Of a DNA stretch of 64,000 nucleotides, positions 16,922 through 24,968 are shown piece by piece. Source of the stretch: an uncultured Rhodopila sp. (lineage in GTDB: Bacteria; Pseudomonadota; Alphaproteobacteria; Acetobacterales; Acetobacteraceae). Each line of letters opens with the position of its first letter. Position 1 is the first letter of the stretch. A program made the translations under genes and the position numbers. Where the stretch lies: contig NZ_CAIWTY010000007.1 in the NCBI RefSeq assembly GCF_903915725.1, forward strand, positions 1-64,000, given 5' to 3'. The notes beneath the pieces were generated by a model. That model saw nothing but the letters and a program-made list of their open reading frames with translations. It ran no database searches and was not told the origin of the DNA.

Positions 16922-17387
16922 TCTTTCAAGCCCTCAGAAACCGCCACGCTGATGCGCGCTGAGGCATGGTTGGCACGCGCGGAGACGTGCTTCCAGTCGT
17001 GCAATATTTCGGCCTTCCCGGCGTAGCGTTTCTTTTTCGTGCAGCGCAGTCGCGCCGAAACCGCATATTCCCGCGTGTCAAGATAATACCGCAGCAAGCG
17101 CGATTTTATGTTATCTATACGGATTAAATACTCCAACGCCGATCGTTTCCAATGCCAGGCGGGCACATGGCGTTACGGAAATGGTTGGATTTCCTACGGG
17201 CTATTGCAATATGCGACCCGCGTAACAGCCAGTATCATTCAGTAATAATAAAAAAGAGACTCAACCGTAACACTATCACGCAATGGTGATGTTTGTTGCA
17301 AGCGCCACGGTCCGCGGAGGCGGCCGCAGCGGCATGCGGTTGCGGCGCTTTCTTGTCACCGCACGGGCCAATGGTTCCCCTCGGCGT
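16922..17387. other. AT-rich intergenic gap upstream of the RTX-like gene
   Basis: These 466 bp contain no gene I can support. The stretch 17060-17290 is markedly richer in A/T than the surroundings and includes an A-run region (AATAATAAAAAAGAG at 17241-17255). It should hold the RTX-like promoter and the terminator region of dgoK, whose stop is at 17388. A minus-strand frame from 17166 overlaps the RTX-like start in another frame and was not accepted. Confidence 0.6.
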
Positions 17388-18272
17388 TCAGGTCCAATCC
17401 GCGTGTCCGGCGATCAGCGCAAGGCCGCGTGCCGCCGCCTCGCCGTCATGCCGTTCGGCATAGCCGCCGCAAACGGCAATGGCGCGGGCATACAGCGCCG
17501 TCAGGTCGGGCGCGCCGATAAGCTGGACGACCGCACCCGGCGAGCGGGCCAAAGCCGCACGAACCTCATGCCCGATCAGGATACCCGACAGATAGGCCGG
17601 CGACTCCGTCTCCGGCAGCCGATCGGCCAGGGTGAGGGCGCGGACGCCGAACAGGTGGTGAAGCAGACCACCCGGCTCCGCCGAACGGGCAATGCCCGAG
17701 TCGAACGGCGCGCCGCCTGCCGGGCCATCGCGCATCATCCGGCCCAGTATAGTGTGGCCGCGCAGCGCGGCGAAGATCTCACCGGTCATGTGGGTGGTGA
17801 AACCGGTGATGCGGCCGCCCTCCATCCGCACCCATTTCGAGTGGGTGCCCGGCAGGCAGGCGATACCGCCGTCGCGCAGCAGCGCCGGCACGCCAATCAC
17901 CTGCGCCTCCTCGCCGCGCATGACTTCGGCGACGCCCGATTCGTCGGTGCCGCACAGGCCGGGCACCAGCTTCACCTTCGCCCAATCGAAGCCGATATCC
18001 ACGAGCGCGGCCGCCAGTTCCGCGGGACCGGCGGGGCAGGGCAAATACGGCGCCTCCTTCCAGCCCTGGCGGCTGCCGATCATGCCGGAGAGAAGAACTT
18101 TGTCTTCGCCGAGGGCGAGCCAGGGGCCGATTTCATCGCGCAGGGTGTCGCCGAAGCGTCCGTCCGGGACGTTCATGATGCCGCGCGGGCTGGCCCGGCG
18201 GTCCCGGATGTTACCGTCGCGCCCGACCCGGAACGCGCGGAAGCTGGTCGTGCCCCAATCCACTCCGATCAT
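17388..18272 (-). CDS. dgoK: 2-dehydro-3-deoxygalactonokinase
   Basis: A 294-residue kinase that phosphorylates KDGal in D-galactonate catabolism (De Ley-Doudoroff pathway). The start MIGVDWGTTSFRAF at 18272 matches the family's phosphate-binding strand and sits 8 nt after GGGAGG. Further family segments are SGMIGSRQGW, PYLPCPAG, VPGL with GTDESGVAEVMRGEE and LPGTHSKWV, in which the GTHSKW loop is diagnostic, then TTHMTGE(I/V)FA. The partner aldolase dgoA is absent nearby, so the gene may work with an aldolase elsewhere. The pgeF gene is divergent across 139 bp. Confidence 0.9.
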   Translation of the reverse strand: MIGVDWGTTSFRAFRVGRDGNIRDRRASPRGIMNVPDGRFGDTLRDEIGPWLALGEDKVLLSGMIGSRQGWKEAPYLPCPAGPAELAAALVDIGFDWAKVKLVPGLCGTDESGVAEVMRGEEAQVIGVPALLRDGGIACLPGTHSKWVRMEGGRITGFTTHMTGEIFAALRGHTILGRMMRDGPAGGAPFDSGIARSAEPGGLLHHLFGVRALTLADRLPETESPAYLSGILIGHEVRAALARSPGAVVQLIGAPDLTALYARAIAVCGGYAERHDGEAAARGLALIAGHADWT

Positions 18273-18411
18273 GCCGTTATCCTCCCGCCCCGCCATCCAG
18301 CATGGCGAAGATTTATCCGTTTTACGGAATGGCAAGAGTGTAACACCAGTTGACCGGCGCGAGCCTAGTCAGCACATCGCGCTGGCAAATTTTCCGGGGT
18401 GCCGACTCGAC

Positions 18412-19173
18412 ATGGCTGAAGCGTTGACCGCGGACGGGCTGCCTGCTCCGCATGGCTTTTTCACCCGCCGTGGCGGGGTTTCGGCGGGTCCGTTCGCCAG
18501 CCTCAACTGCAGCCTGTCCAGCGCGGACGACCCGGCCGCCGTATTGGAAAACCGCGCCCGCGCCGCCCGGTCGCTCGGCGTTGACCCCGCCGGATTGCTG
18601 GGACTGACCCAGGTGCATGGCGACCGGGTGGTGACGGTGACGCAACCCTGGGCGCCGGGGCAGGGCGGCCAGGCCGACGCCATGGTGACGGACCGACCTG
18701 GAATCGCCTTGGGCATCGTGACCGCGGACTGCGCGCCGGTGCTGTTCGCCGATGCCGGAGGCGCCATCGTCGGTGCGGCGCATGCGGGCTGGCGCGGCGC
18801 CGTGCTGGGCGTGCTGGACGCCACGGTGGCGGCGATGACGGCTCTGGGCGCTTCACCGGAGCGTATCACCGCCGCTGTTGGACCCTGCATCGCACAGGCA
18901 TCGTACGAAGTCGGCGCCGACCTGCGCGACGCGGTGCTGGCGCGGTCCGCCGCGGACCGGGTTTTCTTCGTCCCGGGACAGCGCGACGATCGCTGGCAGT
19001 TCGACCTCGCGGGGTATTGCGCGGCCCGGCTGCGCGCTGCCGGTGTGGGATACGTCATCGTGACCGGTGTGGACACACTGGCTGACGAGGACCGCTTCTT
19101 CAGCCACCGCCGCCGAACCCTCGCCAAAGCCGGGCCCATCGGCCACCAGATCTCGGTGATACGGGCGGCGTGA
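18412..19173 (+). CDS. pgeF: Purine nucleoside phosphorylase / peptidoglycan editing factor, YfiH family
   Basis: A 253-residue single-domain 'laccase-like' protein. Characterised homologues are zinc-dependent purine nucleoside phosphorylases; E. coli YfiH (PgeF) is also implicated in peptidoglycan fidelity. Zinc-site motifs are all present: TQVHGDRV (His), TADCAPVLF (Cys) and GAAHAGWRGAV (His). HGFFTRRGGVSAGPFASLN and the terminal EDRFFSHRR are typical. Start ATG 18412 is used because the longer frame upstream is antisense to dgoK. In many alphaproteobacteria this gene follows lgt and the MidA-type methyltransferase; here those two lie 5 kb away, which suggests a rearrangement (recalled synteny, not checked). 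It overlaps the next frame's upstream start by 4 bp. Confidence 0.9.
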   Translation: MAEALTADGLPAPHGFFTRRGGVSAGPFASLNCSLSSADDPAAVLENRARAARSLGVDPAGLLGLTQVHGDRVVTVTQPWAPGQGGQADAMVTDRPGIALGIVTADCAPVLFADAGGAIVGAAHAGWRGAVLGVLDATVAAMTALGASPERITAAVGPCIAQASYEVGADLRDAVLARSAADRVFFVPGQRDDRWQFDLAGYCAARLRAAGVGYVIVTGVDTLADEDRFFSHRRRTLAKAGPIGHQISVIRAA

Positions 19174-19232
19174 AGGACGCCGCCGAACGTGGCCCCTTCC
19201 GGCGCCCGCCGGCTTCTGCTTCAAGCCGCCGG

Positions 19233-20153
19233 ATGATCGCTTTCCGCCTCTTCAGCCTCGTCCTGCTGGCTTGCCTGTCCCTGTCCGCCTGCGGCGACCT
19301 GCCGGAGCCGTTCATCGGCAATCCCGGCGCAACCGCCCGCCGGCTGGCCCAACCGCTGACGCCGCTGCTGGCGGTGCCCCCCGGCTCGGACACCATGCTG
19401 CCCGATGCCGCCAACGCGGATCTGGCGGTGCAGATCGCCACCGCGTTGCAGGCAACCGAGGTGCCGGCGATGGTCCGCGCGCCGCAGCCGACGGACTGGC
19501 GGCTGATCACCCGGGCCCGGCGCGACGGCGGCGTGGTCAGGCCGATATTCAGCGTGCAGGACCCCAAGGGCAAGGAGCAGGGCACCGCCGAAGGAGAGCC
19601 GATACCCCTGGATCTATGGGCGAGGGCGTCGCCCGAGTTGATGCAGCAGGTCGCCGGGGAGGCGGCGCCGCGCATCGGCGCGGTGCTGACCAGCATCCGG
19701 ATCGCGCATGACAAAGCCGATCCGGGCAGCCTGTATAATCGTGCCGCGCGGGTGTTGGTGGTGGACGTGACCGGGGCACCCGGCGACGGCAACCAGGCGC
19801 TGACCCAGCAGATGCGCGCCCGGCTGGCGGTGCTGGGACCGGTCGTGCTGACCACGCCGACGGGCGCGGACTTCAGGGTGGAGGGTCAGGTCAAGATGGT
19901 GCCTATACCCGGCCGCAAGGAGCGGGTGGAGATTCAATGGAGCGTCAAAACCGCCTCGGGCGATGAGCGCGGCCGGGTGGTGCAGTTGAACGAAATCCCC
20001 GCCGGGACGCTGGACCATTACTGGGGCGACGTCGCCGTCGTGGTCGCCACCGAGGCCTCGAACGGGGTCAATGACGTGATCATCCGGCAGTCGGGAAAGG
20101 ACCCGAACGAAGTGCGGCAGTCCGCGAAGCAGCCGGGTCCTCACGCAGACTGA
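19233..20153 (+). CDS. Outer-membrane-type lipoprotein of unknown function
   Basis: From ATG 19233 the protein has 306 residues, with a lipoprotein signal (MIAFRLFSLVLLACLSLSAC) and modification at Cys20. The mature part is mixed alpha/beta with no transmembrane segment. Conserved-looking stretches include DWRLITRARRDGG, RVLVVDVTGAPGDGNQALT, EIQWSVKTASGDERGRV and HYWGDVAVVVA, but I cannot name a family. A GTG at 19170 overlaps the pgeF stop (GTGA) and would add 21 polar residues ahead of the signal, so the internal ATG is preferred. Cotranscription with pgeF is likely. Confidence 0.75.
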   Translation: MIAFRLFSLVLLACLSLSACGDLPEPFIGNPGATARRLAQPLTPLLAVPPGSDTMLPDAANADLAVQIATALQATEVPAMVRAPQPTDWRLITRARRDGGVVRPIFSVQDPKGKEQGTAEGEPIPLDLWARASPELMQQVAGEAAPRIGAVLTSIRIAHDKADPGSLYNRAARVLVVDVTGAPGDGNQALTQQMRARLAVLGPVVLTTPTGADFRVEGQVKMVPIPGRKERVEIQWSVKTASGDERGRVVQLNEIPAGTLDHYWGDVAVVVATEASNGVNDVIIRQSGKDPNEVRQSAKQPGPHAD

Positions 20154-20172
20154 GAGCCGCGGCGCGTCTGGA

Positions 20173-20928
20173 TCAGATCGGCCCGCCCGCCCAGACGACG
20201 CGGCCGATGACGGTCACGGTGGCGGCCTCGGACTTGCCGACGGGATCAGGCAGATAGGCCGGGTTGTCGCTGATCAGCACCAGGCTGCCGTCGTGCTTGC
20301 GCTGCACCCGTTTGACCAGCCTTTGCCCGTCGATCTCCAGCACATAGACCCCGAAGGTCCGCACGCTGCGTTCAGTCGTATCGACCAGCAGGGTGTCGCC
20401 GTCCCTGATCCGGGGCAGCATCGAGTCGCCCGCGGCGATCTCCAGCAACAGGTCGTCGGGCGCGGTGCGGCAGACCGAGCGCACCCAGTCGTGGCGCAGC
20501 GCGAAGAAGCCGGCAATCGCCGGGGCGGGAGGCGGTTCGGCACCGGCGGCGGCGGCCTCCGGGTGCTTCGGCAGCAGGACGAACTGATCCGGATCAAGCG
20601 GCACCGGCGCCTCCGGACGCGGGCGGCGCCGCGATCCGGCGACGGCTTCGAAAACCGGTGCCGGTCCCTCGCCCTCGGCCAGCCAGGCGACGCCGACACC
20701 GGCGGCACGGGCCAAGGCCACCAGTCTCTCGCGGCTGGGCTCCGCTTCGCCCTTGAGCCATTTCCGAAACGCCGACGGCGACACCCCCATGGACCGCGCC
20801 AGCCGATCGGCGCTCGGCCAATGGGTAAGAATAGTCTGCAAACGCCCCATAAAGGCCAGCCGATCGGCTCCGGCCGGGGGGGTGTCGGATCGGACGTCGT
20901 CGCGCAGCCGTGCGATGTGCTGGCTCAT
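20173..20928 (-). CDS. HTH / S24 peptidase-type transcriptional regulator (phage repressor-like)
   Basis: A 251-residue protein from MSQHIARLRDD. The N-terminal helix-turn-helix (about 25-75: RLARSMGVSPSAFRKWLKGE) is followed by a Pro/Arg-rich linker and a LexA-like S24 domain (about 140-250). The self-cleavage Ser is in IAAGDSMLPRIRDGD and the catalytic Lys in GQRLVKRVQRK, so RecA-stimulated or constitutive autocleavage is possible in principle. Similar C2/CI-like regulators are common in alphaproteobacterial chromosomes outside prophages. No phage genes accompany it. The longer frame to 21063 has no family support. Confidence 0.85.
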   Translation of the reverse strand: MSQHIARLRDDVRSDTPPAGADRLAFMGRLQTILTHWPSADRLARSMGVSPSAFRKWLKGEAEPSRERLVALARAAGVGVAWLAEGEGPAPVFEAVAGSRRRPRPEAPVPLDPDQFVLLPKHPEAAAAGAEPPPAPAIAGFFALRHDWVRSVCRTAPDDLLLEIAAGDSMLPRIRDGDTLLVDTTERSVRTFGVYVLEIDGQRLVKRVQRKHDGSLVLISDNPAYLPDPVGKSEAATVTVIGRVVWAGGPI

Positions 20929-21193
20929 CCGGACTTGCGGCGCTTTTCGGTTCGGAAGCCTGGTACTTCGGTCATATTCGGTATAGTGCCGTGATTTTGT
21001 ATGCGTCTGCGGCGGAGACCTCTCCTTGAGAGCAGGATGCACGGCTCCGCACCCGCCGGGCAAGGGGCGGCGGTTTTTGCAGATTGGCGTGGCACCGATG
21101 GCAGTACGTTGACGGGTGCCGGCACGGCTTGCCGCGCCAAACGTCCCATCGCCGGCCGCTTCGCGTTAAAATGATGATTGGCCGAGCCTGCCC

Positions 21194-21219
21194 CAGCTCT
21201 GCGGTTCAGCTCTGCGGTT
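21194..21219. repeat. 13-bp tandem duplication across a stop codon
   Basis: CAGCTCTGCGGTT occurs twice in perfect tandem (21194-21206 and 21207-21219). The junction creates the TGA (21206-21208 on the minus strand) that ends the response-regulator gene. With a single unit the frame would instead read on for about eight residues to a TAA. Confidence 0.85.
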
Positions 21220-21580
21220 CGCGCGCGGGCATTGTCCCAAGCACCTGTTCTACGGTGGCGAGCAAACCGCCCAACGTGAACGGTTTCAGAACGAAAGGCC
21301 GTGGCTGGCCGGACAAAGCGTCCATCCGGCCGGGGTCGCCTGACATCATGATCACCGCCGTGCCTCGCCCATCGGCCTCCGGAAGAAGGTTGTCGTCCAC
21401 GCCGCCCGGAAGGGTGCAATCCAGCAGCATCAGCGTGATGCCTCCCTGGCGCAGCAAATCCAGGGCGGCCGTCGCGCTGTCAACGACGGTGACGCGGTAG
21501 ACATCGTCAAGCGCAGCCTGGATCACCTCCGAAACCAGGGAGTCGTCTTCCACGACCAGGATGTGGCTTGGTTCGATCAT
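21206..21580 (-). CDS. Single-domain response regulator (CheY-like receiver)
   Basis: A 124-residue receiver domain without an output module. The acidic pocket is in ILVVEDDSLV, the phospho-acceptor Asp in LMLLDCTLPGG, the switch Ser in VIMMSGDPG and the conserved Lys in PFVLKPFTLGGL. ATG 21580 places the first beta-strand correctly; the longer frame adds 23 residues without support. No kinase gene is adjacent. The C-terminus has apparently been reshaped by a 13-bp tandem duplication. A partner could be one of the hybrid kinases in the window or elsewhere. Confidence 0.88.
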   Translation of the reverse strand: MIEPSHILVVEDDSLVSEVIQAALDDVYRVTVVDSATAALDLLRQGGITLMLLDCTLPGGVDDNLLPEADGRGTAVIMMSGDPGRMDALSGQPRPFVLKPFTLGGLLATVEQVLGTMPAREPQS

Positions 21581-21866
21581 AAGCTCGTGTCCGATGCGGT
21601 CCTCACCGCGCTTGGCCAAAGGTCCGAGTTGGCAACCGTTTTGACGCACCTGTTGCGGCGATCAGCCGGCCTTAGGAAACGCGGCCCGTGCACGATTCAG
21701 TGCGCTGCGCTAAACCGTTGCGTCCTCTGCTGCCAAGGTAGGACAGTTTAGTGCGGCGTCAACTGCCATGGGCGGTTTCATTCCGCCCGGGATGGCTAAA
21801 TACCGCGCGGCTTCGCACGCCAGTGGGATCGCGACTGGTCCCGGCCGCGCGCCCCGGTTGATGCCG

Positions 21867-22634
21867 CTACCGGAACGCGTAGGCATCCATCCGCAGGATC
21901 GCATGCATTGCCGAACTGTGCAGACGCTCTCCCGCGCCGCCGGCCCCCATTGCCACGAACAGCGGCAGCAGATGTTCGTCGGTCGGATGCTGCGCAACCG
22001 CATAGGGCGCCAGCGCCCGGTAGTGCAGCAGATCCGCCGTCCGCCCCGCGACGATTGCCTCGTCGAACCAATCGGCGAAGGCGATCACATCCGGCGGGGC
22101 AGGGGCGTTGACCGCCGCGCCGCGGAACCGCCCGAGGTTGTGGGTGAACGACCCCGAACCGATGATCAACACGTCCTGCTGGCGCAACTCGGCCAGCGCC
22201 TTGCCGACGGCGAGATGGTGCCGCGGTCCTAGCATTGGCTGGATGCTGATTTGCAGCACCGGCACATCCGCCTCGGGATACATCAGCAGCAGCGGCACCC
22301 AGGCGCCGTGGTCGAGGCCGCGCGACGGATCCGTCCCGGCCGGCAGTCCCGCACGGTTCAGCAGTTCCACCGCCGCCGCGGCGACATCCGGCGCGCCGGG
22401 CGGCTCATACCGGAGCTGATACAGCTCCTTTGGGAAGCCGTAGAAATCGTGGATGGTGGTGTTGCGCGCGATCGTGCTGAGCATGGGCGCAGGTGTGTCC
22501 CAGTGCGCCGAAGCGACCAGGATGGCGCGCGGCCGGCCAAGTTCTTTGCCCAGCCCGAGCAGGAAATCGCGCGCCGGGGCATCCACCAGCGGCAGTGTCG
22601 GCGCGCCGTGGCTGAGGAAGATGGCTGGGAACAT
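21867..22634 (-). CDS. Class III extradiol ring-cleavage dioxygenase, YgiD/DODA family
   Basis: A 255-residue non-heme metal enzyme related to 4,5-DOPA extradiol dioxygenase. Metal or substrate His residues are visible in FLSHGAPTL, VASAHWDTP, SRGLDHGAWVPLLLMYP and IIGSGSFTHNLG. DFYGFPKELYQLRYEPPG is highly characteristic of the family. E. coli YgiD acts on L-DOPA in vitro; the physiological substrate is generally unknown. It is monocistronic, reading toward the response regulator, with about 290 bp between them. The start at ATG 22634 agrees with family length (about 260). Confidence 0.9.
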   Translation of the reverse strand: MFPAIFLSHGAPTLPLVDAPARDFLLGLGKELGRPRAILVASAHWDTPAPMLSTIARNTTIHDFYGFPKELYQLRYEPPGAPDVAAAAVELLNRAGLPAGTDPSRGLDHGAWVPLLLMYPEADVPVLQISIQPMLGPRHHLAVGKALAELRQQDVLIIGSGSFTHNLGRFRGAAVNAPAPPDVIAFADWFDEAIVAGRTADLLHYRALAPYAVAQHPTDEHLLPLFVAMGAGGAGERLHSSAMHAILRMDAYAFR

Positions 22635-22941
22635 CGGGATGGCCTTGCCTGTAAGCGATCAACATAAGGTCACAGCAGTCGATCTTTGCAACCGGGAGCG
22701 GCTGCGCCGCGCGCACAGCGCCCGGAGCGGGATGGGGTTGAGACCGCCTTGCGCATCAGAATATTTCGCCGGCATTCCGACTGCCGGCGTCGCTCCGTTT
22801 GACCGTGGTCCGGGCGTCGTTGGCGGGTGGGAATACAATTCGAGGCTAGGTAGTTTCCGATCCTGGCGGCCCAATCGGCGGCGGGCCATTGTTTAGTAGG
22901 AACAGGCGACCCGTTCGCCCGATGTTTGCAAGGAATTTGAC
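22635..22941. other. Divergent intergenic region between the dioxygenase and the Spy-like gene
   Basis: These 307 bp hold no supported gene. They must contain promoters for the dioxygenase (minus) and the Spy/CpxP-like gene (plus). A 23-nt motif at 22846-22868, which recurs upstream of the 31-residue membrane protein at 62739, is the one distinctive signal seen. Confidence 0.6.
22846..22868 (+). promoter_or_regulatory. Shared 23-nt upstream motif, copy 1
   Basis: It begins CTAGGTA, has TTTCCGA in the middle and ends CCTGGCG, lying 74 bp before ATG 22942. It matches 62667-62689 at 21 of 23 positions. Its function is unknown; it could be a binding site or part of an ECF-type promoter. Confidence 0.4.
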
Positions 22942-23406
22942 ATGTCATTTCTTAACCGCACGACCGTGCTGCCGGCGCTGCTGGGCGCCGCATTGCTGGC
23001 ATGCCCGTTGGCCGGCGTGGCCGCGGTGAATGCGCCCCAAACGGCGACCAAGACGATGGTGACACCGCGGGAGACCGTCGAACAGCGGATCGCCGGGCTT
23101 CATACCGCGCTCAATATAACCGCGAGCGAAGAGGCCGACTGGAATGGCGTCTCCAAGGCGATGCGTGAGAATGCCGCCGTCCTGGACAAACTGCTGGCGG
23201 AACGGTCTGCCGGCGGCACGGCGGGCATGACCGCGTTAGACGATCTCAATTTCTATGGGAAACTTGCGCGCGCTCATGTCGAGGGCCTAAAGGCACTCAC
23301 CGATTCATTTGCGATCTTGTATGCCGCAATGCCGGATGCGCAGAGAAAAATCGCCGATCATGTCTTCACCCATTTTGGCCATGAAAAAACCGCTGCGCAC
23401 GGTTGA
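22942..23406 (+). CDS. Spy/CpxP-like periplasmic stress protein
   Basis: A 154-residue exported protein: signal peptide about 1-27 (ending LAGVAA), then an all-helical domain. The segment IAGLHTALNITASEEADWNGV resembles the LTxxQ-type hairpin of Spy/CpxP chaperones, and MPDAQRKIADHVF near the end matches the second such motif. Family members bind unfolded proteins or act as envelope-stress feedback inhibitors. The SD is AAGGA upstream of ATG 22942. A second exported small protein follows 35 bp later, suggesting an envelope-stress pair. The shared 23-nt motif lies upstream. Confidence 0.78.
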   Translation: MSFLNRTTVLPALLGAALLACPLAGVAAVNAPQTATKTMVTPRETVEQRIAGLHTALNITASEEADWNGVSKAMRENAAVLDKLLAERSAGGTAGMTALDDLNFYGKLARAHVEGLKALTDSFAILYAAMPDAQRKIADHVFTHFGHEKTAAHG

Positions 23407-23441
23407 TGCCGGCGTATTCTTCACCGATCGAGGATCGAACC

Positions 23442-23744
23442 ATGACTACCAAACCAAAGCGGGCAGCTCTGAAGATCGCCGGCATTCTACTTCTCGGCTC
23501 GGTTCTGGCGGCGTCCGGCGCGCAAGCCGGCGGTGACGACCATCGGGGCGGCGATCATCGCGGTGGCGAACACAGGGGTGGCTGGGGTGGCGGTGGCCAT
23601 CCGCCGCCGCCGATGGCCTATGGCCATCCGGGGTACTACCCGCCGCCGATCGTTTATGGCCAGCCGGAGTATTATCCGCCGCCGGTGGTCTACGGTCCCA
23701 CTATCGGCATCGTTCTTCCCGGCATTGCCATCGGTATTCGGTAG
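23442..23744 (+). CDS. Secreted His/Gly/Pro/Tyr-rich repeat protein (100 aa)
   Basis: From ATG 23442 (SD GAGG) it encodes 100 residues: a signal peptide of about 26 residues ending GAQA, a His/Asp/Gly block made of three DHRGG/EHRGG units, a Gly-His linker, then three tandem copies of a YYPPPxVYGxPxY-type unit and a hydrophobic C-terminus (GIVLPGIAIGI). The His/Asp units could bind metal and the Tyr/Pro units could be matrix-like, but both are inference. It is probably cotranscribed with the Spy-like gene. The codons are low-complexity, so homology assignments would be weak. Confidence 0.7.
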   Translation: MTTKPKRAALKIAGILLLGSVLAASGAQAGGDDHRGGDHRGGEHRGGWGGGGHPPPPMAYGHPGYYPPPIVYGQPEYYPPPVVYGPTIGIVLPGIAIGIR

Positions 23745-23866
23745 GAATGGTTTGAGGGTGGAAGGGCAGCCCGGCAGCCATCCGGACGGTCTATCCCGGT
23801 GGGGCGGCCCGGCCAACCATATTGTCAGGCCAAGGTCCCTGCCTGCTGCTGTCTACCATCGCGCCC

Positions 23867-24865
23867 TCACCCGGCCGCGAACCCCGGCAGCGCTCCGCAC
23901 CCCGGCGACGTCACAGCCAGGACCTTGAACAAATCCCCCATCGCCGCGGCCGCGGTCAGCCGCCGCGTGCCCTCCCGCAGCGCCGCCGCCTGAGTTTCGC
24001 TCCGTCCCCGCGCCAGCGCCTCGGTCCGCTGGAACACGCCCAGCGCCGAGAGGAACGCCCCCTGCGTCACCGGCCCCTGCGCAGCGGCGCCCGCCGAATG
24101 CGCCGCCGCCGCCAATTCGGCGAAATCCACATGCGCTGTCAGATCGGCTGAACCGGGAGGCGACAGCGGATCGACCGGCTTGCGGCGGGCGAGCGCCTGC
24201 AAACTGTCACCCGGGGCACTGCGCGCCGGACCGTAATCCACCAGCAGGGCGACGCCCGGATGCCGCCGCACCCGCTGCGCCAGACCTGTCACGAACGCCC
24301 GCGCCGGTTCGTTCAGTTCGACGATCTGACCCTCGGCCGCATTGCGACCGGGTGGCACGTCGGCTCCGTCGGCTGGTTGTTCGAGCCATGTCCCGTCCGC
24401 CACGAACCGCTCCGTCCATCCGTCCCCGCGCCGCACGAACTGGCGTATCGGCAGGGCGTCCAGGAATTCGTTTGCCAGCAAGATCATCGGCGCATCCGGG
24501 ACCGAGTCCAGGGTGTCGTGCCAGACAGCGCCGGGCACCCGGGCGGCCTGGGCGGTGCGCAGGCGGGGCGAGGTCTCGATCAGATGAACGTCCAGCGCGG
24601 TGGCGAAATCCGGTGCCGCGCGGCCGATAGCCCGCAGCGCGTCCGCCATCAGGGTGCCGCGGCCGGGTCCGGCCTCGGCCAGCAGAACCGGCTTGGGGCT
24701 GCCGAGCATCTGCCAGGCGACGGCCGCCCAGATGCCGAGGACCTCGCCGAACACCTGGCTGATTTCCGGCGAGGTGGTGAAGTCGGCAAACGGGTCGTGC
24801 GTCGCGTAGTAGATCGCGTTGGCGCGCGCCATGAAGCGGTCGAGGCGTTCGGGGGGATGCATCAA
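23867..24865 (-). CDS. SAM-dependent methyltransferase, MidA/NDUFAF7 family (DUF185)
   Basis: A 332-residue class I methyltransferase related to mitochondrial NDUFAF7/MidA, which methylates an arginine of a complex I subunit. The N-terminal YYATHDPFADFTTSPEISQVFGE is diagnostic. SAM-binding residues lie in LLAEAGPGRGTLMADALRA and VHLIETSPRLR, and ILLANEFLDALPI is the family's acidic post-loop. The C-terminal third (DYGPARSAPGDSLQAL, DLTAHVDFAELA) is also typical. It lies downstream of lgt on the same strand with a palindromic repeat pair between them; lgt and this gene are commonly adjacent in alphaproteobacteria. The bacterial target is not established. Confidence 0.9.
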   Translation of the reverse strand: MMHPPERLDRFMARANAIYYATHDPFADFTTSPEISQVFGEVLGIWAAVAWQMLGSPKPVLLAEAGPGRGTLMADALRAIGRAAPDFATALDVHLIETSPRLRTAQAARVPGAVWHDTLDSVPDAPMILLANEFLDALPIRQFVRRGDGWTERFVADGTWLEQPADGADVPPGRNAAEGQIVELNEPARAFVTGLAQRVRRHPGVALLVDYGPARSAPGDSLQALARRKPVDPLSPPGSADLTAHVDFAELAAAAHSAGAAAQGPVTQGAFLSALGVFQRTEALARGRSETQAAALREGTRRLTAAAAMGDLFKVLAVTSPGCGALPGFAAG

Positions 24866-24866
24866 T

Positions 24867-24944
24867 CGTCATGGCCCGGCTTGTCCGGGCCACCTCTACC
24901 CGCATGTACCGCGATAGGTGGCCCGGACAAGCCGGGCCATGACG
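24867..24944. repeat. Inverted pair of 23-nt palindromic repeats (BIME-like)
   Basis: Two 29-nt arms (24867-24895 and 24916-24944) are perfect inverted copies separated by 20 nt. Each arm folds on itself: ATGGCCCGG / CCGGGCCAC with 5-nt loop CTTGT at 24871-24893, and its mirror at 24918-24940. The pair occupies nearly the whole gap between lgt and the MidA-type gene, so it may act as an mRNA stabiliser or terminator within the operon. Confidence 0.9.
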
Positions 24945-24968
24945 GATAGGGAGAAGACGAGTGGCGGC

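Noticed and set aside
16873-17166. 97-codon minus-strand ORF overlapping the RTX-like start
   Set aside because: Basic, motif-free and without SD; it overlaps the RTX-like coding start in another frame.
17692-18411. N-terminal extension of PgeF by 240 residues
   Set aside because: Antisense to dgoK and Ser/Arg/Pro-rich; family members start at the equivalent of 18412.
20173-20928. S24 repressor as evidence of a prophage
   Set aside because: No structural, lysis, integrase or replication phage genes occur nearby; such regulators are common in host chromosomes.
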